A stretch of 40,749 nt of DNA, from the NCBI GenBank assembly GCA_002633005.1, contig NMRA01000200.1:172600-213348 (forward strand), in the 5' to 3' direction. Below the pieces are notes generated by a model, which searched no databases, was not told the origin of the DNA, and worked only from the letters and a program-made list of their open reading frames with translations. Shown piece by piece: positions 1 to 10,854 of the stretch; position 1 is the stretch's first letter, and each line of letters starts with the position of its first letter. This DNA comes from Phoronis australis. Lineage: Eukaryota > Phoronida > Phoronidae. Made by a program: the position numbers and the translations under genes.

Positions 1-11
1 TCACAGTCAAG

Positions 12-218
12 TTGTTGTTACCACAGTTTCCACAAACGCACCTTTTCATGTCTGAAAAAGACGGCTCCACGCGGACTTTCTTCACAACTCCTCAGTATCG
101 CACTGTTAAAACAACAACGGCTGAGGCGGTCTCCCACCCATTGCGTACAAACTCGATAACAGAAAAATATCTTTTTAAAATTTTTAGATTGTTTCGTAGC
201 AACAGGTGTATTAAAGGC
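12..218 (+). repeat. Dispersed ~210-bp repeat, copy A
   Basis: This stretch aligns with 6019-6232 on the same strand at very roughly 75-80% by eye; shared blocks include 'ccttttcat', 'tctgaaaaag', 'cagtatcgc' and 'cagaaaaatat'. Similarity stops near 218, where copy B continues into unrelated sequence. Both copies carry short open frames with similar peptides (a shared 'SEK-GS-RTF-TT-QYR' pattern). These could be a decayed coding fragment or chance in a non-coding repeat. I do not recognise the family. Confidence 0.6.
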
Positions 219-852
219 TATTAAATCTGTTAAGATGAAATAATAAAATTCCTTTTTGAGACACAGGGTCATGGTGGGAACTCTTTAAGGTCTCTTGAAT
301 GTGACACTTGGTAATTTGGGCAACTGGCACCGCGGAATGAACATGGTGGAAATTTATATTCTTTGTTGCTCAAAACTACGGAAAACGCACCGGAAGCACT
401 TGACCACAGTTACACGAAAGGTGCCGAAAAAGCGTGTAACCTCGTCCATCCTGTGCATTTTGTCCCATTATTTCCAGTTTTTGAAGTTTTGGTCCGTATT
501 CGCCAATTAATCGATGTCCTTTGTTATGTCCGTTTTGATCCATTAGCTGATAAATCTAATTTTTATTTCAACAGAATTTTATTACCAGGAAGAAACAAAC
601 GTTTTAGTGCAATGTAATGCGTTTTGAAATATTATTTAAGGAGTAAGTGTTCAAATTGTTATCGAATTAAGCACTTTGTTTTAATGCTGAGGCATTTACC
701 TACCGCAAAATAACACCTATTTTGGCTTTGAAAATCAATCCGCATATTAGTGACGTTGGGGGTTACTTTGGAGATGACAAGGCTTACCCTTACAAAAATA
801 CGTCATAAATTGTGGTTCTCTTTCTCCATTTCTTCCTACTGTACTATGTGAT
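219..852. other. No gene recognised
   Basis: Short open frames only, none with a recognisable domain or convincing splice sites. I see no RNA gene here. Confidence 0.6.
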
Positions 853-1101
853 TGTCACATTTTCCCCGTGTGTGGGTGGGCGCAGGTTGTTACAGACCGG
901 TGCTAATAGCTTTCGGTGCGACGATCGACTGAAGACTGGTTCGAGTTAATCCTTTATTAATCCCGACCGTACGTTCACAAGCCTACTCAAACAAAACGTC
1001 CGACGTAATGCCTGTATATGCTCCAGCCAATGCTGCGAAGCCTTGACTTGTGATGAACTTCTGAGACACGTTCAGCAACTGTTACACCCGTCGATTAAAT
1101 G

Positions 1102-1343
1102 ACCTGCCGTCTCTATAGCTGGCTCCCTATTGACTATCGCTGTAACTGCTGATTCTCTTCGCTGCAACTCAACTGTAGTTCTCCTGACTAACTTTCTTGA
1201 ACTTACTTGATCTTCTCTTGNAACCTGCTGTCTCTATAGCTGGCTCTCTATTGACTATCGCTGTAACTGCTGATTCTCTTCACTGCAACTCAACTGTAAT
1301 CTCCTGATTAACTTTCTTGAACTGACTTAATCTCCCGACTTGA
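1102..1343. repeat. 121-bp tandem duplication inside LTR copy 1
   Basis: The block starting 'acctgccgtctctatagctgg' at 1102 recurs at 1223 with a few substitutions. LTR copy 2 has only one such block (about 27140-27250). An N at 1221 lies at the junction, so an assembly join is possible. Confidence 0.7.
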
Positions 1344-1430
1344 TCTTCTTGGACTCAAGTGGTTTACACAAACCCGTGCTTGTGTATTTATAGCCGAATG
1401 CATTGTTCTAGAACTTTTCATCACATACCA

Positions 1431-1443
1431 GAACTTTCTTGAA
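1431..1443. promoter_or_regulatory. Perfect GAAnnTTCnnGAA heat-shock-element match
   Basis: The bases read GAActTTCttGAA, three alternating nGAAn units with exact 2-nt spacing, which is the established HSF trimer site. It lies about 40 bp upstream (minus orientation) of the LTR TATA box at 1392-1385. Imperfect neighbours occur at about 1406-1416, 1479-1493 and 1521-1533. Confidence 0.55.
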
Positions 1444-1628
1444 TCTACCCAACCATTCTACAACCATATACTAGTCTCTAGAATATTCCAGACCGCATTA
1501 ATCATTGTCACGCTAGAGTCATCTAGAAAGTTCCACACTATACTGCAGTAAACAAATGACATCATCACTGTTCTGATGTCAGTCTTCTAGAAAACTATTC
1601 TGCGGATTTGCGAAAAGTTTTATTGACA

Positions 1629-4600
1629 GTAAATTCCAGAGGAATAACCAGCACGGGAACAAACAAATGCCTCGTAGGCGCGGCGCAACTTCAGCCAGCG
1701 TGGGATCCAAGTTGGCATTCCAGGGCTAGAGTTTTATGACTGAGCCAATGGTTATTTAAAAAAAACAACTTTATTTTATAAATTTCTTATAAAGAGGCGT
1801 TTTCTTTGGCAAATTACAAGAGTACTCGCTTGTTTTGGAAATATCTCATTTATTGCCAGAGTCGGAAATGTCACTCCTTCAATTGAACTTTCAAATGGTA
1901 AAATGTCTATTTTGGAAACTTTGAAGATGGAAATTCCTGAGAACATCATCCTCTAGACCTATTTTGTTTCTTTGAAAATTAGCTTAAGTTTAAAATTTGA
2001 CTTCTACTCTTTGAATGCGCGTGTGAATGTGTGCGCATGCGTATGCATGCATCGAATAGTCATGTATTCTTTCTTATTTATTGGTTTGTATGTGTTATTT
2101 CTGGTTATAAGAGAAACAAAGAAATGCCGATTTCGACCATATACTGCGATAAAATTGGTCTCACCCTATTCTTTACGGGATTTATAGCCGCTTTATACTT
2201 ACTGAGACCACAGGCGCTCGAATGACAGACTTAAAAAAAGGAGGATAGTTCTTTTGTTGGTTTTAGTGCATTGGTTGGAAAGTATTTTCTTTGTTTCTTT
2301 AGTTTTAGTTTCCCGTGTTTAGCCGAGCTCCAGTGGTGTTACGCCCCAGTGGTGGGCCCCATTCGAGGTGAAAGTGAGCTCTCCACATTAGCGGCGAGAA
2401 TGTTACCACAACGCCACCCACTACGACCATGCGTGCGGACACTGTAGCGAAAAATACAGTTAGTCCTGTATAAGCTAGGCTTACTCGTATGGCGAGCATT
2501 ATACCTTTGCCAAATACCACGGACTAAATGGCGGTACACGATAGTGTATCAGTTGTCGTTGTTTATATACAATCTCCGCTAAGGCTGACTATTACGCAGG
2601 CTACAGTAAACTTCTTTGGGAATTACCAAAACCAAATAACACGTACACTGTTAAAAAAGGACCTGGAAAAAGATTTTTAGAACAGACCTAGCATGTGTGT
2701 GTTGGCTAGAAAGATATAACCTTCACAAATTTTCTAAATGTATTGATACTTTTTCAAATAATGAGATGATGTGCTTAATAGGTCAGCGCCTCTTATGGCA
2801 AATCTCAGAGGCATTATTCCGGGGGATCTCTTCCAGTGTGTAGAAGTGTGCCGCCGGACACATTAAAATACCAACAGTGTAACCTGGGATGCTACTAATT
2901 CTACTCGAGGGACCATTTTCACTGCCTTCTCCCAATGTTCCACATTAGCCACCATTTTACTTGCCTGACAACACGTGACTGGGCGATACATGATAAGGCT
3001 AAATATTAACCCTAAGCAAAACTGTCATACATTCCTGTACCCAAGAAGGCAAAATAAACTTCCAAGCCTTCAATGAGATGGGACAAGTCACCAAACAAAT
3101 TGACGGCGCGCCACTATCAAATCCTACTATGGGAAAGCCCCCCACTCCTGGAAGTGATGTCACTGCGAAGACAAAGTGTATTGATTTTTTCATTTATCAA
3201 ACACTGGTGTATCGATTTCTCTCTCACTCACTGAATCACGATTCCAAAGTGACCAATACAATAGTTTGCTGGGTATGTACATTTACTCGTTCATTGGATG
3301 CAGGAAATGTGGTATGTGCGATAAGCAAACAATGGGCGAGTAAATGTGGACGGAGCATTCTCTTCAAATGATTCATAAGCTGGGAGATTGTCATCTTACA
3401 TAGTATATGATATACGGGGAGGGGTGCTGAAGATGGGGTACAACTGGGTGATCGAGATACCAACGGGTTTCTAAGGCGCCCACAGCGTTATGTCGCCCTT
3501 GCAACATGTCGCTGTCCTTCAATCATAGATTTGTGTACTATGATTTTGATTCCCTACCTTTGCGAAGAAAAGTTCTATGAAGATGGATAACTTCGCATGA
3601 AAACTCGCCAGTTTCTACTTTCTGCTCTAGTTGCAAGATTTTCTAACTTAATATATATTTTTCAGTGAAGTATCTTTTGCTGAGTCAAGCAGGCCATGCT
3701 CACGCTTGACCGTGGAAATCCGGCAGGGAAGAGCATGCGAATAGGGGTATATCTTACAAAGGGTTTGGTCCTCCTCAAAATTTTTTAGAACCTAGACATG
3801 TTATGAGAATTATGGTGCTGTCATGAGTTAACCATTACTTTAATTTTAGGGTCAATTTCATTAAAGATACAGAAATTCTCGTTTACGACTTCCAGTTATT
3901 TGACACCTTGAAACCCGTGAATCTTTCACATAAACCTAAAGAATTTCACATCAAACATTTTAGCGCGCTAAACCTCGTGTCGCATAAAAACGCACCCCCC
4001 TCACCTGAGAACTTAACATAAGTTCCTATTTTAAGCTTCAAATTATCCACTAAGTTGAGGCTCTCAGGTTCAGTCTTTTTATTTTTCTGTTGTTGCCGCA
4101 GTTGCAATGTGTTACCCGTGTATTTTTATTTGCTTAAAGCTGGCTGAAAATTTTCTTTTGTCGCTGAGAATTGCCATGTTTTTTTCCCCGATTCTGAGTC
4201 CGACTGAGCCCAACTCCGTGTCACCGGCCCCCGACAAACTACATGTACTACCAGTGCACATCAACCCGCGAAGTCGCCGGCCATCTCATCCACCACCGCA
4301 AGATTTTTTTCACTGTATGAAGTCCTTGCTCGCTATACAACCAAAGACTTTTACAATAAGTTATGGTCAAAACGCTTTTTTGTCCCTGCATTATGTGCAA
4401 AGTTACGTACAGCGCTGATCCATGCAACTATGAGAGGTAGACAGACCGCGTTGATTGAGGACAGGTAGAGTTGCACCAATCAGCCGTCACAGCGACAAGA
4501 AATTGAGGAGAGTTCCAGTTGCGGTTGCGTTGCAGACAAATCGGAAGTGTGGAAAGGCAAGACGCGCGGCGAACAACTTCGCTGTGGCTCCCGGGTAGTC

Positions 4601-4849
4601 TATGGGAGCCGAACCAAAGATTGACCACTTAGGTATTTTAAAGAGTTCTCACCATGCATTTTCTCAGTTTTTGGGGTTTCATGTAGCTAATATGAAATAA
4701 ATACCATAAAAGCCAATTACATAAACACTTTTAATGCCAAATAGTAACGATTTTTTAATCTTGAAGAAAAATTAGTAATTTCAAAGTTTACCGCCAAATG
4801 TTGTAATGGGTGAAAGACGTTTGGTCATGTCATTTGGCAATCAATTCCA
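1629..4849. other. No gene recognised
   Basis: I see only short unrelated open frames on both strands and no recognisable domain, RNA gene or clear exon. The longest ATG frame (4107-4418, Pro/Ser-rich) matches no family I know. Confidence 0.5.
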
Positions 4850-5140
4850 ATGGCGGAAAACAGCAGATCACAAGACGAGGACGATTTTCAGTGAGCACTG
4901 GACAATTATTACGCAGACAGAGAGGAGAGAGGATACGGGCAGCACACTCAAGTACTTGAAGAATCTGACAATGAACTCGATTTCCCACTTAGCAAACTTT
5001 CGTCGGCTTTGGGGCCGTATGAACTCCACCCACTTGCACGAGAAATGCTGCAGACACATGTGAGCCATAATCACCTGAAACCAAGAAGTGGTCAATATTC
5101 AAAGAATAGACACTTAAGAATCACTGACAAAGAACATTAA
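4850..5140 (+). pseudogene. Gene-like frame with one in-frame TGA, unidentified
   Basis: From the ATG at 4850 one frame runs 96 codons to a TAA at 5138-5140, with a single TGA at 4892-4894 (codon 15). The context 'ccaATGg' is good for initiation. The start is acidic (MAENSRSQDEDDFQ). After the TGA the frame is rich in Asp/Glu and includes a segment like 'LSSALGPYELHPLAREML', with a composition more protein-like than the neighbouring frames. A GTGAGC splice-donor match begins at 4891, so the TGA may instead lie just inside an intron and the first 14 codons could be a short first exon. I do not recognise the family. It may be the N-terminal part of a transposon or host gene, broken or spliced. 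Confidence 0.35.
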
Positions 5141-6018
5141 TCCTATTCACTATTATAGAATGAGCACGGTCTAAACACAGTGCATATGCCTACGTGTCGT
5201 AGCACGTACTCGATCTGGGGCGGGTCGATGGCCTGGCATCAATCGCCCTAGAATGGAAGCAGTTTTTCGTTAAATAAACATTTGCAAATACAAATACAAG
5301 GTGACGAGTCCTTCATCGTAACGCTGTTTTTCTGTTTGGTCTAAACCCGATTCCTTGAAATGTGCCCAACAAAAAAAGTGTGGCTCCTCACTGAATCGCT
5401 TTTTCCACACTGACATTCCACACGCTTGTGTGGCGCACAAACCAATGCATTTATGATCGACATATGTCCCGAATAATAGATAAATGATACGTGCGTCGCC
5501 AGCTCGTTACCAGAGATGAAAAGGAGACCGAGGTAGGCGATATAAGGTCGTTTATTATGACTAGTACAATTACAATAAAATGAATACAGGTAAATAACGT
5601 ATAATAAGTAATCTCTGGTAAGATGGTCAATAAAAAGCGCCGGCCACGTGGAAGTACGAGAGAATGACGAAAACTGGGAGGAAGAGGTTGGGAGAATTGA
5701 ATGAGTTTTTGACGTACAACAATGTGGCCGGAACAAAGTGAACTGAAAGCGAGGTTACAATAACAAAGAAAAACGCCCCTAAAGACACGTGACAATCATC
5801 AGCCTATAAGAGCCAAGAGCTTACCAAACTCGAGGCACGTGATAACAGCAGACCAATGCGAAGGCTGTAAAAAACGACGTGTAGTCCTACACAAGAGAAT
5901 AATGGAATAGACCGAGATGAGGGGGAAAAGGAGTAAGGCGGGTCCATATGCTCACATAAATACATGTATATTTAACGAGTGAAATACCATTGATGTGCAA
6001 CTTTTTCATATTGAGGAA
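5141..6018. other. No gene recognised
   Basis: Overlapping minus-strand frames at 5341-5795 (131 and 114 codons) have no recognisable domain and read like non-coding composition. I see nothing else. Confidence 0.5.
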
Positions 6019-6232
6019 ATATGCTGTTACTAAAGCCTCCACAAATGCCCCTTTTCATTTCTGAAAAAGGTGGCTCTTTGCGTACTTTCCCCACAACTCA
6101 TCAGTATCGCGCTGGTAAAAACAACAACGGCGGAGACAGTCTTCCACCTATTCCGTATAACATCGGCAACAGAAAAATATATTATATTTGTTTAATTTTT
6201 GTCGTTTTTCTTAGCAATTGGTATACTAAAGG
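6019..6232 (+). repeat. Dispersed ~210-bp repeat, copy B
   Basis: This is the diverged direct copy of 12-218 (see copy A). Similarity begins near 'ctgttactaaagcctccaca' and fades after 'gtatactaaaggtcgctgg'. The two copies lie 6 kb apart in the same orientation. Confidence 0.6.
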
Positions 6233-8555
6233 TCGCTGGAAACACAACTTTGGAAGAAGAGGCCCAAACTTGAGCACAGCCTAGGACCCCAGTTATCGTT
6301 AATCCGCCATTGGTGCTAACTAAACCAAAGAAACTACATAATGTTACGGAATGTCCATCCTTTCTTTCGGTTGATATAAAAGAAACCGTTGAAAAGTGGA
6401 CCCACTGACGCCTTCTCAAAGGGCTGGCATGTTTTCAACAATGGCGATGGACCAAAATTCGGCTTGGTAGTCAGCGTCATTTTTCCACGGGATTCAAAAT
6501 TTAATGCAACAGTTACACCGGTACGGTATCAGCATGTTTACTGGGTCACCAAACTTCATGACAGAGCCGTTATCTATGGTTATGTAAAGATAAAATCGCT
6601 GTAGCTATCAGGAACCTGAAAGACAGCAGGTGGTTCATTGGTTACGTCAGTGCATGATGGAACGACCGGGCACACAAATGATTGCAAAAGTGTTCGGGAT
6701 ATGCTCCATTCAATTACTGAAAAAACAAAATTGTTTGTGGCAAGGTTGGTAACACCGACTTTTTTTTTACCAACCTTTTGTTTCTTGGTAAGGTAACAGG
6801 AATTTTTAACAACTTGGAATTCAGTCGACAACATTGCCTAAATCGAGATAGACTGGGCACAATTCCGAAATCTAGAACACATGCCCAATAAAACTGAACG
6901 ACTGATCGCCATCACTGCATTTCACAAAAAACACGAAAGAGGTTGCACAGTTATTTGCCTTTTTGTTTCAACTTTCTGCTTTCTCAACAATAACAACGCT
7001 CAGTAGGTCCACACCATGTACATGTACACTACATTTTTAAATATAAAGCCTTCCTCTCTCTGAATAACAGAGGTACTCTACATCTGTTTGTACTTATCAG
7101 TGGGCCCGGGCTTTAGGAGACTACTTTCACTAATAAGACTATTTCCTAGCTGATATACGACTTCTCGGTCCATTCAGACTCATAACTGGTCATAAAAACG
7201 ACGTCTGGCCCTCCCAAGACTGACACAGTTTGGTTCCTTCGCCAAAATAAATATATAATTTTTTTATTTCAAGGTGATGTCCACCCCATAATACTTTTAT
7301 AAGACCACCTTCCGAGTACATTGCACCTATGTATGTCCGTAGTAAGTTGAAAGCACTGATGCAAATCTTAATATTATACAGACTGTACATTTGTCTTATT
7401 ATTCTGCTTATAGGATAATAAGAATAATTCATTACGCGAGGAGTGTATTGTCTACAGTCGTTTAAAATGCGAAAGTAATGACCACCATCAATTTGTCAAC
7501 TCACGTGACTTTTCCATACAAGGAAGGGAATATTCGGGAACTTGAATGCACCTTACAGGAAACCGACTGCGTGCTGAGGAGTGGAACGAGGGAGACTTAC
7601 ACCTGCAAATATACTTTTTTCTTTTATGACCAAAAAGTTCTTATCCATTTTGTTTTAAAACGTACCAACATTTCAAGTTGAAGTTTTTTAAAAATGTAGT
7701 TTTTATGCATTGAACAGTCATATATGTTGTGCAATAGAGGACGCTGTAAACAGTAGCATTAGCCTATCACACATTTGTTGGAAACGCGGGAGATGTAGAT
7801 AATATGTCTATAGAGTACCGGCTATGACTTTAGACAAAAAAGTATCCTTAGACCGGTTTAGCCAAAATTACTTAAAGCTGTATCTCCCTCTGGTTTTAAC
7901 ATTGATATTCAAAACTGTCAACGTTGAGTTCTTTACCCAAGATAGTTGAGGGTACCACATTGTTACCCGGAGAAGTCTCAAGTCGCAGGCAAAGTATGCG
8001 CGGATGTGCCATTTTCGAATTCACAATTCTGAGGTTGGCCAACACCAATAAATCTCAAGAGTTTTTGTGACTTCATTGTCGGTAACGGAAAAAAGATCAT
8101 AACGCAACAAGGAAGCCGTTTTTACGACAGCAAAATATATAGTTTTCCTCGTTTACAAGTAGCACCTAAGCTTAAAGTTCTTAATTTTCACATGGCAGTG
8201 CAATAACAAAATGGCGGACACAGTCAGCCGACACCGGACTGTTTGAACTTGGGGGGGGGGGGTGTTGGACATTTACGAAATTAAAAGTTAGATTCACGAA
8301 ACCCGTAGTTTCGTATTATATCAAAGTAATAAGGGGTACTATTAGGTGTTTCACTTTTGGCCCCGTATGCCTCGCATTTTGAGAAGGTCAGTCACGCAGT
8401 GTATTTTATTTTTCTGCTTCCACTAAAGAGGAGAGTTCAATCCAGGATGGGTCTTTTGCAAAGGATCACAGAGTTACTGTAACATGTATAGCACCTGTTA
8501 TTCTCCAGCCACATGCTATCTTGGATTACGACACATTTATGTAATACCAATCTGT
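6233..8555. other. No gene recognised; 12-bp poly-G tract at 8251-8262
   Basis: Short frames only. A run of 12 G at 8251-8262 is the one low-complexity feature I noted. The last few hundred bases are presumably the upstream region of the lipocalin gene. Confidence 0.5.
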
Positions 8556-8563
8556 TATAAAAG
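8556..8563 (+). promoter_or_regulatory. TATA box of the lipocalin gene
   Basis: TATAAAAG lies 48 bp before the ATG at 8611. A TSS about 30 bp downstream would fall near the pyrimidine-rich 'gtcattttctcc' at 8587-8598, giving a very short 5' UTR (about 20-25 nt). The start codon context 'aagaagATG' has the favourable A at -3. Confidence 0.75.
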
Positions 8564-8610
8564 CCCCCACCCCAGCACTACGACCAGTCATTTTCTCCAA
8601 GACTAAGAAG

Positions 8611-10854
8611 ATGTTACAAGCCGTCGTCGCCGTGTGTTTGTTAGTTGCCGTCAGTGCACAAGTACCAGGTTTTGGCAAATGTCCCGACATCAAACTGAAG
8701 CCAGAACTGAACGTTACCAGGGTAAGACGCTAGATCTATAACCTTCTTTGCGACTGCATTGAACTTCAGCAGAGCAGTGATTCTTATGCTCTATTGTTCC
8801 TATGCTTCGCTGTTTTCAGGTCGTATTGAAACTACCTAGAAATTTTACCTTTGAGCGGTGGCACAAATAGGTTGAAAATGACGTATAAACAAATTAAGTC
8901 AAAAGTGCTTAGTTATAAAATTTTACGTTTAATATTCTTGGGAACGCAGAATGTGATTTGTTAAGGTCTCGAAATCGAGGTGCGATGTGATCTGCACGTT
9001 TCTTTCTTCGCTTCAGTATCTCGGTGACTGGTATGAGATTCAGCACTTCTTCGCCATCTTCCAAGTCAACCAAGAGTGTACAAAAGCCACTTACACTCTG
9101 AAGGATGACGGACATATCAATGTGTTCAACAGAGGAATCTCAAAAAGGTAGGAGTCGCGGCCGGCACAGGCCTGTGTCATATTAGGAACACACTTTAAGC
9201 AAAACTCGCTATAAACGAACTACAAAAGTGACTTAAAGACTCCCTTGAACGGACTTTCGTTAATTTGCTCTATATTAGTCCTAGCTACACATTAGCAACA
9301 TAAGCAAACAAGACGAAACTTGTGGTCGTGAAATAGTAAGTGAAGTAGCCAGCCATTCAGCGCCATATTATGTCACCCAGAGAAAACAGAATACAGAGAA
9401 CTTGAGAGTAGTTGAATATTGAACAGGGGTCTTAACAGAACACCACATCAGGGTTTTCGCGTTGACGTAGGTGAATACAAGCCAATGGTACTCATTGGTC
9501 ATTACATTTAGCAAGTTATGCTCAAAATATAGTGTAGCAATCAAATCCACCAGTGTTATTGTTCAAGGTAATCGAATGTTCGCGAATATTTATTATGTGC
9601 AAGAAAGTACAAGTTGTCTTAGTTTCCTGCACATTGCTAAAACGTGACCTTCACAGATTTCCAAGTTTCTAAGAAGTAAGCATGCTGATAAATAACAGAA
9701 ATTGCAAACGCATTTTTGTACTTCATTAGTTTATGGTTTTACATTAACGCTATTCGTTTCTTGTGTCTTCTCAGGACTGGCCTGGTGAGTAACGCTACAG
9801 GAGACGCCTATGTGCCAGACAAGAAGTTTCCTTCCAAGTTGGGAGTTCGTTTCTCAGGTATAGCATCATCAGGAGAAATCTTACACTTACGGTCTCTTTC
9901 CAATTCTCAAACTAATGTTAGAAACATATGAAATGAAAACACTGGAAATCCGCTTGACCGCTGCTAGTTATTCAAGCTCCATTTAGCCTTGTTCAGAGGA
10001 CTAGAAAAAAATCAGGCATTTATTCTAATAAAACCGGTCTCATAATACTCCTTACTGTAAAAGAATTTCTTTACTTTACCAACAAAAACATTGAAACCAT
10101 GAGTGACTCAAGAAAACGCTAAAATTGAAAATTCGAAAATGGCACATGCGTACGCATTGCCTGTACCTTGAGTTGGTAACACAAATAGAATCCTATCACG
10201 GTAAAGGAAACTTATGGGTGAGATTTTATGAGAGTAAACGGTCCAATTGGATTTTCGTTTCTTAGGAAATACATGTTTGAATATTATGAGACGAAGACGA
10301 GATTCAAAGTAGGAATACGCGTAACCTTAAAACGTGGCAGATCCCAATAGTTGCACTATCGGTGTCAGACAAAGTGTAATCATTAAATTCACAAAACCTG
10401 TTGAATATTTTGGTAAACACGTAAGAAGTGCATGTCACAAAAGCACAGTGTAATGGAAACATTGGCCAAAGCTCTATACAGTATAGTTTTGCGGTTCGTA
10501 GGAAATGTATATCACAAAAATACGTTACAATGAAAACATGGTCCTACGTACTACACATGATACATGTATATTTTAAAGCGCGTTTCTCAAATACAAACCT
10601 ATTGCTCTATCGTTTCAGAGTATCAGCCTTATGGCAAATACTGGGTAGTAGATACTGACTACGAGACATACTCGCTGGTGTACTCGTGTTCCCAGTTCTT
10701 GGGGGCAGTCAAGACCGAATACGCGTGGATCTTGGCTAGAACTCCAACTCTGGACGACAAGATCGTTCAAAGTCTGAGGAAGCGTATGGCTGATGAAGGC
10801 GTTGACCCTAACAACTTCAAGGTGACAAACCAAAAGGGTTGTCCGGATATTTAA
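8611..10854 (+). CDS. Secreted lipocalin, apolipoprotein D type (4 exons, complete)
   Basis: The coding exons are 8611-8721, 9017-9147, 9775-9857 and 10619-10854. All junctions are GT/AG and the frame closes at a TAA, giving 186 residues, close to vertebrate ApoD. Residues 1-16 are a hydrophobic signal peptide ending VSA. The first conserved lipocalin region is YLGDWYEI at the start of exon 2 (residue 38 on); the second is TDYETYSLVYSC in exon 4; an Arg in ILARTP fits the third. Four cysteines (KCPDI, QEC, YSC, KGCPDI) match the two disulfides of ApoD-like lipocalins. N-glycosylation sequons are NVT and NAT. Family knowledge suggests an extracellular beta-barrel carrier of small hydrophobic ligands; the ligand cannot be read from sequence. 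No adjacent gene appears functionally linked. Gene-level identity is firm; orthology to ApoD itself is less certain. Confidence 0.95.

Larger units (their letters stand above)
853..1628 (-). mobile_element. Solo LTR-like element, copy 1 (minus orientation)
   Basis: This matches the element at 26891-27706 over most of its length. It starts TGTCA and the proposed end is TGACA at 1624-1628, giving the short inverted ends expected of an LTR. Read on the minus strand it has LTR signals in the right order: heat-shock-type motifs (1431-1443 and nearby imperfect copies), a TATAAATA box at 1392-1385, then AATAAA at 958-953. No gag or pol is visible on either side, so it looks like a solo or truncated LTR. 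The flanking 5-mers (gtgat and gtaaa) do not match, so the right boundary is less certain than in copy 2. The internal stretch 1102-1343 is duplicated around an N. Confidence 0.75.

Noticed and set aside
935-950. 'ggttcgagttaatcc', reminiscent of a tRNA B box
   Set aside because: It lies in the LTR R/U5 region, with no A box or cloverleaf around it.
5341-5795. Overlapping 131- and 114-codon minus-strand frames
   Set aside because: Two overlapping frames with no domain; typical of non-coding sequence.
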